A stretch of 10,771 nt of DNA from CAYMJO01 sp964391305 (GTDB lineage: Bacteria; Patescibacteriota; CALEFQ01). The DNA is taken from positions 1 to 10,771 of the forward strand of contig CAYMJO010000032.1 of NCBI GenBank assembly GCA_964391305.1, in the 5' to 3' direction. Shown here piece by piece: positions 5,500 through 10,771 of this stretch (the stretch's first letter is position 1; every line of letters begins with the position of its first letter). The position numbers and the translations under genes are program-made. The notes beneath the pieces are model-generated. The model had not been told where the DNA came from, made no database searches, and was given only the letters and a program-made list of their open reading frames with translations.

Positions 5500-8021
5500 T
5501 TCAGGCTTCCAAGGGTTGGAGTGAGATTACTTTCGGCCTCACCAAGCTTGGATCGACGGTTTATGTCTTCTTCGACTTTATGTTTTTCCTTGCCATATTT
5601 GAGACGCGAAAGCTCTTTTACAGCTTCTGCGACTTTCATGTCTCCACCCTTTGGCGGAGAATACAACTTTACATTAAAAGGCTTTGTCGGCTTATTATCA
5701 ATTATCATTTTAACATAAGCATTATACTTATCTATGTTTATCAAATCATGCTGATCAAAAACAGGCGAAAATTCCTTTTCCATAAACTCGGCATCGGCGG
5801 CTCCAATACGAAGAGACATCACGGTGCCAACATTCCCGAAAACAGAATCGCGCACGGCTTCGCTTCTCTCGGCGAGCTGTGCAATGTACTGATGCGCCAT
5901 TGTAAGCGACAGCCTATACTTCCTGGCTTCGGCAAGAATCGTGGCAACGCTATCAGTAACAAAATTCTGAAATTCATCAATATAAAGATAAAAGTCTCGA
6001 CGCTGATCCGCCGGCATGTCCGCGCGGCTCAATGCCGCCATCTGGATCTTGGAAACAATTATAAGCCCAAGAAGAGAACTGTTGATCTCGCCGACTTTTC
6101 CCTTCGAAAGATTTATCATTAATATCTTGCCCGAATCCATAACATTCCTAATATCAAAAGCTGATTGAGGCTGACCGATGATGTTGCGCATCATGCTGTT
6201 TTCGACAAAACGCCCAACCTTGCTCACAAGGTAACCAAGCATTTCAGACTTGTGAAAATCCGACGTCTTCGCCATTTCTTTTTCCCAAAAAGATCGAACA
6301 ATCGGATCTTTTACAAATTTTAATTTATATTTTTGGAAAGCTTCATCCGTAAACATTCTGGGAATGTCCGTAATCGTCCCTTGATTTTCTTTGTCTTCAA
6401 GCAAAGTCAGCATAACGTTCCTCATGTAATGTTCAAACATCGGCCCGATCATCTCTGGCGGAAAGAGCTTTTCAAAAATACGTATCATCTCAGCAACAAC
6501 AAAATCTTTCTGTTCAGGATGCTCTTGATCGTAATCTAACATATTGAGCCCGAGCGGTCTTTCAACATCGCTCGGATCGAAAATTATGATATCCTCCACG
6601 CGCTCTTTGGGAATGTGCTGGAGAAGATCCTCCACAAGTTCGCCGTGCGGATCAACAATACAAACTCCGTCTCCCCTTTTTATATTATAAAGAGCAAGAT
6701 TCACCAAAAGAACAGACTTGCCCGTGCCGGTTCGTCCGATGATGTACATGTGACGCATTCTGTCCTCGTCCTTAATCTTCACATCCTTCTTCTGACCGCG
6801 ATAAACGTTAAGCCCCAAAGAAACTCCCTCTCGCGGCGTGCTTGCGGGCGCCGGTGCCTGCTTCGCTTCAAGCCTCTTGATGCTCGGAGTCTCTGTGGTC
6901 CTGATCGGCAGATGATATATGCTAGTTAATTCTTCAGTGTTTAGAATCATCTTGGCTTTCCCACCAAATTTTCTAAACACATAATCATTTATAATCTTCC
7001 GCTCGCTAAAAATTCTAGTTGGTATAAAACCATTTAATTCAGGAACATCAAACTGGGAAAAGGCGTTTAAAATATTGTCGAGGTGATGTTTCGAGGATTC
7101 TTTATCAACGGAAGAAGTGACTATCCTAATTTTTGTTTCAAAGCTTGTCTTGTTTGCCTTCTCCTCAATTGATTTGACCTTTTCTTCCTCAAGCGGGCTT
7201 AGCCGCCCAAGCTTCTCTTCCTCCATTCTTTCTCTTTCCATAGATTCCCGAATCTGCTCGCCAGTTTTTGATACGCTTCCCAGCTCTCTCCCAAAAGCCT
7301 GTCCCGCTCCAGAAAGCGTATCGCTAAAAGCTGCACCAAGAGGACGTTTGCCCTCCACCATTTTATGGGCAAACTTAAGACCCTTCATACGCCATGTTTT
7401 TGGAGCCATTCTAAAAACAACCTGTATGACCGCGCCCTCATCATCGCCCAGCTTGCTTAAAATAGTGGTCATAGAATTGAGAGGATCTGACTCAAGTTTT
7501 TGGTAAGTCCTGATCGGCATCATCGAATCACTCCTAAGTTTCAGTTGAGCGGCAGATGCAACGCCTCTTGGAAAAAAAATATTGTAATCCTTCACTATTT
7601 CAATAACAGCCTTGGGATGCTGCGCATGCACCAGCTTTTCTATGTAATCCTTAAATTTTCTCGGAGTATTTACATAAAAAAATATTTCTTTCTTGTACGA
7701 AGCAAGCTCTAGAGTAAAATGGATTTTTGGAGTGAGAAACGGCATTTTCTGGGAAAGAAGCGACCCCAATCCTGAATACATCTGCTCGGCAACTGATATC
7801 AACTCCTTCTCCTGTTTTTTGGCTTCTTCTTCTTTTTCAGAAACCTCCTTAGGAACTGTCACCAGCAGTAAAACTGTATCCAAGAGCTCATGAACGGTGA
7901 CTTTTTTTCGATATATAAAAAGCAAAACAAGACCAGCCGCAATCAAAACGATCCCGACCAAAGCGAGCCCCGCAATCCACGCGGGATTCTCCGAAATTTT
8001 TTCTACAAAAATAATTCCCAT
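5496..8021 (-). CDS. Membrane-anchored VirD4/TraG-like coupling ATPase
   Basis: An 841-residue P-loop ATPase of the type IV secretion coupling-protein / conjugative DNA-transfer superfamily (HerA-FtsK clan). Numbered from ATG 8021: one membrane helix at 14-37; a Lys/Glu helical stretch around 57-72; a mixed alpha/beta domain to about 400 of unknown role; Walker A GRTGTGKS at 429-436; VDPHGE shortly after; and Walker B YIDEFQ with D682 and E683. The LSLTMAHQYIAQL stretch that follows fits the conserved Gln motif of VirD4/TraD proteins. The C-terminus is a charged tail. Family members pump DNA or proteins using ATP, as membrane hexamers. A TTG at 8030 would add three residues; I chose ATG, and neither has a Shine-Dalgarno. 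It lies 120 bases after the disordered-protein gene and overlaps the 39-residue gene. No relaxase, VirB or pilin gene is present, so conjugation is not supported; a cell-envelope or DNA-handling export role is as likely. Confidence 0.87.
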   Translation of the reverse strand: MGIIFVEKISENPAWIAGLALVGIVLIAAGLVLLFIYRKKVTVHELLDTVLLLVTVPKEVSEKEEEAKKQEKELISVAEQMYSGLGSLLSQKMPFLTPKIHFTLELASYKKEIFFYVNTPRKFKDYIEKLVHAQHPKAVIEIVKDYNIFFPRGVASAAQLKLRSDSMMPIRTYQKLESDPLNSMTTILSKLGDDEGAVIQVVFRMAPKTWRMKGLKFAHKMVEGKRPLGAAFSDTLSGAGQAFGRELGSVSKTGEQIRESMERERMEEEKLGRLSPLEEEKVKSIEEKANKTSFETKIRIVTSSVDKESSKHHLDNILNAFSQFDVPELNGFIPTRIFSERKIINDYVFRKFGGKAKMILNTEELTSIYHLPIRTTETPSIKRLEAKQAPAPASTPREGVSLGLNVYRGQKKDVKIKDEDRMRHMYIIGRTGTGKSVLLVNLALYNIKRGDGVCIVDPHGELVEDLLQHIPKERVEDIIIFDPSDVERPLGLNMLDYDQEHPEQKDFVVAEMIRIFEKLFPPEMIGPMFEHYMRNVMLTLLEDKENQGTITDIPRMFTDEAFQKYKLKFVKDPIVRSFWEKEMAKTSDFHKSEMLGYLVSKVGRFVENSMMRNIIGQPQSAFDIRNVMDSGKILMINLSKGKVGEINSSLLGLIIVSKIQMAALSRADMPADQRRDFYLYIDEFQNFVTDSVATILAEARKYRLSLTMAHQYIAQLAERSEAVRDSVFGNVGTVMSLRIGAADAEFMEKEFSPVFDQHDLINIDKYNAYVKMIIDNKPTKPFNVKLYSPPKGGDMKVAEAVKELSRLKYGKEKHKVEEDINRRSKLGEAESNLTPTLGSLK

Positions 8022-8051
8022 AAAAATCAAACTTGAAGTATCAATATCTAA

Positions 8052-8067
8052 ATTCTGCTTTCAGAAT
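8052..8067 (-). other. Small hairpin before the ATPase gene
   Basis: A perfect 6-bp stem (ATTCTG with CAGAAT) and a 4-base loop lie 30 bases before the ATPase ATG. There is no T run after it, so it is not a standard terminator. It could be an RNA stability or processing element, or chance. Confidence 0.25.
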
Positions 8068-8141
8068 CTTGAATCCAAAAATTTTGCAAACTTCAAACTG
8101 TAAAAAAATATCAAACAGACAATTTTGTAATTAGCTTTTAC

Positions 8142-8831
8142 TCACGTCCTAGGCCCCTTGAGTTTCATATAAAGTTCATCCACAAGCGTGTCATGCAATA
8201 AATCATAAAGGTATGGTTCGTTCATCTTTCTGATAGTTTCAATCGCCTTCTCAAGTCCATCCTTCATGACGATCTCAACCAGCATTTTAATCTGCTTATC
8301 CTGCGGCAAATTCAGAATGTTTTGCAAATCATCGTCAGAAACCTGCACTGGTCCAGCCGTGGCTTTTGCCGTTTGCCGAGAAACTCCGCTCGGCGCAATT
8401 TTCTCCTCGCCTTTGGTCCGCTCGGAGACCTTTTCTTTTTTCTTAGTTCGGGAATCCAAAGAAGTTCCAAGTGATTCTTCAATGGTTTCCGGCACTTGGG
8501 GCATTGTTTCCGATACCTTGGTCACTTCAGGCTTTTTGGGAATCCCAGCTTTCTCTCTCTTCCCTGTTATATCTTCCTTGGAAATATCCAATTTACCTCT
8601 ATCAAGCGGTGAAGGAGCTCCTTTATCTTCAAATATATCTTCCACCATGCCTTCTTCGGAAACAACCTTTCCCTCACCACGAACGCCTTCAACATCTTTT
8701 GAAACATTACTTAAAGAAGTTTCCTGCTTTTTAATATCTTCCATAGAAATACCCTCTCGTCGAGCCTGCTCCTTCTTTCTAGCCCCCAATAAATCTTCAA
8801 TTGACTGCGTTTTATCATTTTTTTTAGTCAT
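8142..8831 (-). CDS. Charged, largely disordered protein with a folded C-terminal helical domain
   Basis: A 229-residue protein of unknown function. Residues 1-155 are rich in Lys, Glu, Ser, Pro and Thr with little hydrophobic content, suggesting a flexible linker. Residues 162-229 look folded and helical, with LPQDKQIKMLVEIVMKDG and then a PYLYDLLHDTLVDELY motif near 206-221. From memory this C-terminal motif recurs in Parcubacteria hypothetical proteins. It is the first gene of the unit with the ATPase, so an adaptor or substrate-recruiting role is plausible but inferred. The frame is open back to a TTG at 8927 (261 residues); I chose ATG 8831 because the extra 32 residues look unlike the protein and overlap hairpins in the leader. 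No Shine-Dalgarno is present at either start. Confidence 0.75.
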   Translation of the reverse strand: MTKKNDKTQSIEDLLGARKKEQARREGISMEDIKKQETSLSNVSKDVEGVRGEGKVVSEEGMVEDIFEDKGAPSPLDRGKLDISKEDITGKREKAGIPKKPEVTKVSETMPQVPETIEESLGTSLDSRTKKKEKVSERTKGEEKIAPSGVSRQTAKATAGPVQVSDDDLQNILNLPQDKQIKMLVEIVMKDGLEKAIETIRKMNEPYLYDLLHDTLVDELYMKLKGPRT

Positions 8832-8954
8832 GTGTTTTATTAAAGTTAAAAATGCCAACCAGAGGTTTGCCATCGTAGCCAGATTCATCTCTGGCAAAAT
8901 TAGATTCCCATCCTGCAAGCTAGCCAAAAGACAGCCTTGCTTGAAAGCTGATAC
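8832..8954 (-). other. Structured leader with competing hairpins
   Basis: Between the predicted transcript start and ATG 8831 the minus strand has a perfect hairpin (GCCAGA / TCTGGC, 8895-8878, 6-base loop). Its CCAGAG (8894-8889) can instead pair with CTCTGG at 8864-8859. A third small stem (AACC-TCT-GGTT) is followed by ATTTTT (about 8852-8847). This resembles an attenuator layout. If translation starts at TTG 8927 these bases would be coding instead. Confidence 0.3.
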
Positions 8955-8960
8955 TTATTT

Positions 8961-8989
8961 ATTATAGCACTTCTTCAATTAATTGTTAA
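8961..8989 (-). promoter_or_regulatory. Promoter of the ATPase operon
   Basis: On the minus strand the -35 TTAACA (8989-8984, 5 of 6), a 17-base spacer and a perfect -10 TATAAT (8966-8961). The expected start is near 8954. Its -35 lies 23 bases from the -35 of the divergent corA promoter. Confidence 0.75.
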
Positions 8990-9012
8990 TTTTTTGTATT
9001 CTGCTACAGATT

Positions 9013-9041
9013 TTGACTCACTTTTTTAAAAATGCTATATT
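9013..9041 (+). promoter_or_regulatory. Promoter of the CorA-family gene
   Basis: -35 TTGACT (9013-9018, 5 of 6), a 17-base spacer and -10 TATATT (9036-9041, 5 of 6) put the transcript start about 26 bases before the ATG at 9075. It diverges from the ATPase operon promoter, so the short AT-rich stretch between them could hold a shared operator. Confidence 0.75.
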
Positions 9042-9074
9042 TAATGAGAATTCTATGCCTTAATTTTTAAAAAG

Positions 9075-9986
9075 ATGTCTGTAAAAAAAATAGAGAAACA
9101 ACATATAATATGGACGGATATTGAAAAACCAAACAAAGAAGATGTGGCTTATTTGAGAAAGAACTTTCAAATCCTCGAGCTTGACCTGAAAGACATTTTA
9201 GTTCATACCGAAATGGCAAAAGTGGATCTAAGGGAAGACTATATTTTTATTATACTTCGCTTTCCAGTCTACAACAGAAAAGAAAGAACAATAATCCCAT
9301 CCGAAATCGATATTTTCATAAAAGAAAACTATTTCATTACTGTGCATAGAAACCAGCTAAAAACGATAAATGAAATCTTTGACTTGTTCAAAAATGGCAA
9401 GCTCGACGCAGAAAAACCTCACGAACTTCTATACACGCTTCTTAAGAAAATTTTTAGGTACACTCATCCCATGCTTGATCATATTGCCGAGAACGTTGAC
9501 AGTCTTGAAAAACACATCTTCAAAAAAAGACACAAGAAAATGGTCGAAGAAATTTCAATAATAAGACGAAACATAATCGACTTTTACAGAATGGTAAAGC
9601 CCCAACACCTCGCGCTGATGGAATTGAGAGACAAAGAGATTTCTTCAATACCAAAAAGATTCCAAAACACATATTTCGACGATTTGACCGAAGAGAGCAC
9701 AAGGCTAATTGAAGAACTGAAAAATCATCGAGACACAGTCGAAGTTCTACATGACACGAACAAGTCGCTCATGAATAACACAACCCAGAAAATAATCTTG
9801 ACACTGACAATGTTCTCCGCTATTTTTTTGCCGATGACGCTTATCACATCCATTTACAGCATGAATCTCCAATATTTTCCCTTCCAGATGCACATGAATC
9901 CATTAAGTTTCTGGTTTATCATTTTGGGAATGGCAATCGTTGCCACAATACTTTTCATAATTTTCAAGGCGAAAAAATGGCTGTGA
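9075..9986 (+). CDS. CorA-family divalent cation transporter with altered GMN motif
   Basis: A 303-residue protein of the CorA / MIT superfamily, homopentameric channels for Mg2+ (or Co2+, Zn2+). The architecture is complete: a cytoplasmic alpha/beta domain (1 to about 130, including the DYIFIILRFPVY strand pair), a long helical stalk (about 130-238), membrane helix 1 (240-260), the signature region, helix 2 (279-297) and the basic C-terminus KAKKWL seen in many family members. The signature reads YSMN at 261-264 instead of YGMN: AGC for GGC at 9858-9860. The loop that follows (265-278) has no acidic residue where many CorA proteins have MPEL. The reading frame is otherwise intact, so it may be a functional variant with altered selectivity rather than a pseudogene. 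It has its own promoter and a weak start context (AAAAAG before ATG). Length is normal for the family. Confidence 0.9.
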   Translation: MSVKKIEKQHIIWTDIEKPNKEDVAYLRKNFQILELDLKDILVHTEMAKVDLREDYIFIILRFPVYNRKERTIIPSEIDIFIKENYFITVHRNQLKTINEIFDLFKNGKLDAEKPHELLYTLLKKIFRYTHPMLDHIAENVDSLEKHIFKKRHKKMVEEISIIRRNIIDFYRMVKPQHLALMELRDKEISSIPKRFQNTYFDDLTEESTRLIEELKNHRDTVEVLHDTNKSLMNNTTQKIILTLTMFSAIFLPMTLITSIYSMNLQYFPFQMHMNPLSFWFIILGMAIVATILFIIFKAKKWL

Positions 9987-10018
9987 TGGAAAAGCAAAAG
10001 CAGCCAAAAATTGTTTTT
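9978..10018 (+). terminator. Weak candidate terminator after the CorA-family gene
   Basis: TGGCTG (9978-9983, inside the last two codons) can pair with CAGCCA (10001-10006) across a 17-base loop, and TTGTTTTTT follows a few bases later. The large loop and the gap before the T run make this a low-confidence call; transcription might continue into cysS. Confidence 0.35.
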
Positions 10019-10106
10019 TAAAAATCAACATCTGTCTTTCCTGACCCCTATATTTTTAAATGTTATGTCAATGACCAATTGACGTATGGCGCATGCCAAA
10101 TAAATC

Positions 10107-10112
10107 TATAAT
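10107..10112 (+). promoter_or_regulatory. Possible -10 element for cysS
   Basis: A perfect TATAAT lies 14 bases before the GTG start. The only good -35, TTGACG at 10079-10084, is 22 bases away, too far for a normal promoter, so this is tentative. If used, the transcript would be nearly leaderless. Confidence 0.25.
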
Positions 10113-10126
10113 TAATTCATAGCATC

Positions 10127-10771
10127 GTGAATATCTACAACACGCTCGGAAAACATAAAGAAGTTTTCAAACCTATAGAAAAGGGCAAAGTAAAAATGTA
10201 CACTTGCGGACCGACTGTGTACTTTTTTGCGCACATTGGAAACTTCAGCGCGTACATAATGGCGGATGTTCTGCGCCGAGTTTTGGAATACAACGGATAT
10301 GAAGTCAAACACATTATGAATATTACAGATGTCGGGCATCTCGTCGGCGACGCAGACACTGACGGAGAGGATAAAATGATAAAAGCGGCCAAAAGAGACA
10401 AAAAAAAACCAGAAGAGATCGCGCAATTTTACACGGATGATTTTTTAAAAAATGGAAAAAAACTCAACATAAAACCCGCCCACAAGTATCTGAGAGCGAC
10501 TGCACATATTCAAGAGATGATTGAAATAATTGAAATTTTGATCAAAAAAGGCTTGGCGTATGAGTCAAACGGAAACGTTTTTTTTGAAGTGAAAAAATTC
10601 AAAGAATATGGAAAACTTTCCGGCAATACTCTCGATAAAATCAAAACAGGCATAAGGCTCGAGCCGCATCCGGATAAAAAAAATCCAGCGGACTTCGCAC
10701 TTTGGCTCAAAGCTCCAAAAGAACATCTCATGCAATGGGATTCGCCGTGGAGCCGCGGATATCCCGGCTGG
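10127..10771 (+). CDS. cysS: Cysteinyl-tRNA synthetase, 5' part (cut by window end)
   Basis: The first 215 codons of the class I synthetase that charges tRNA-Cys; the frame is still open at the last base. Hallmarks: KMYTCGPTVY at 23-32, with C27 as the first zinc ligand that recognises the cysteine thiol; the HIGN form of the HIGH ATP-binding motif at 36-39; NITDVGH in the Rossmann core; ADFALWK-like ADFALWLKA; and WDSPWSRGYPGW at the window edge, which in the family is followed by the next zinc ligands. The KMSKS motif and the anticodon-binding domain lie outside. The start is GTG: it follows an in-frame TAA (10109-10111), no ATG lies between, and it gives the usual (M)NIYNTL N-terminus. No Shine-Dalgarno is visible. 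It lies 140 bases after the CorA-family gene on the same strand. Confidence 0.95.
   Translation, partial: MNIYNTLGKHKEVFKPIEKGKVKMYTCGPTVYFFAHIGNFSAYIMADVLRRVLEYNGYEVKHIMNITDVGHLVGDADTDGEDKMIKAAKRDKKKPEEIAQFYTDDFLKNGKKLNIKPAHKYLRATAHIQEMIEIIEILIKKGLAYESNGNVFFEVKKFKEYGKLSGNTLDKIKTGIRLEPHPDKKNPADFALWLKAPKEHLMQWDSPWSRGYPGW

Noticed and set aside
5389..5718. Plus-strand open frames across the minus-strand genes, such as 5389-5718, 3112-3756 and 8266-8967.
   Set aside because: They lie opposite well-supported genes, have no ribosome binding sites and give no recognisable proteins.
5496..8021. Reading the ATPase as evidence of a conjugative element.
   Set aside because: No relaxase, origin of transfer, mating-pair genes or mobile-element ends are visible, and housekeeping genes flank it.
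10112..10731. Minus-strand frames at 10112-10426, 10135-10401 and 10510-10731.
   Set aside because: They are antisense to cysS, whose protein sequence is unmistakable in the plus strand.

Overview
The window most likely comes from a member of the Candidate Phyla Radiation (Patescibacteria, Parcubacteria-like). This is inferred from AT-rich compact gene order, a core set of dnaX, cysS, gtrA-type and corA-type genes, two or three proteins of a kind I associate with Parcubacteria but cannot name, and near absence of Shine-Dalgarno sequences. Several genes stop at TGA and tryptophans are TGG, so the code is the standard bacterial one, not the TGA=Gly code of Gracilibacteria/SR1. No rRNA, IS element, prophage or CRISPR array is visible.

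Layout. Positions 1-247 hold no recognisable gene. At 248-1684 (+) is a beta-class DNA methyltransferase fused to an Mrr-type nuclease domain, with a strong ribosome binding site and its own terminator. From 8954 down to about 1750 everything is on the minus strand. In transcription order it is: a charged, mostly disordered protein (8831-8142); a large membrane-anchored VirD4/TraG-like ATPase (8021-5496); a 39-residue membrane peptide coupled to it by an ATGA overlap (5499-5380); a 219-residue protein of unknown function (5214-4555) with its own near-consensus promoter; a GtrA-like membrane protein (4505-4038) and a terminator; then dnaX (3810-2203), tRNA-Gln(UUG) (2182-2109) and a 104-residue membrane protein (2103-1789) with a terminator. 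On the plus strand from 9013 come a promoter, a CorA-family transporter (9075-9986) and the 5' part of cysS (10127 to the window end). A divergent promoter pair at 8961-9041 separates the two halves.

How the genes work together. dnaX, tRNA-Gln and cysS are replication and translation housekeeping. The three genes from 8831 to 5380 look like a small operon built around a DNA- or protein-pumping ATPase whose partners are not in the window. The methyltransferase-nuclease is an accessory, probably defensive, gene at the edge of the window. The points most worth a second look are the 39-residue coupled membrane ORF, the Shine-Dalgarno that lies inside the tRNA-Gln 3' end, an E. coli-like slippery heptamer near the end of dnaX, the methyltransferase-nuclease fusion, and the altered GMN motif of the CorA homologue.
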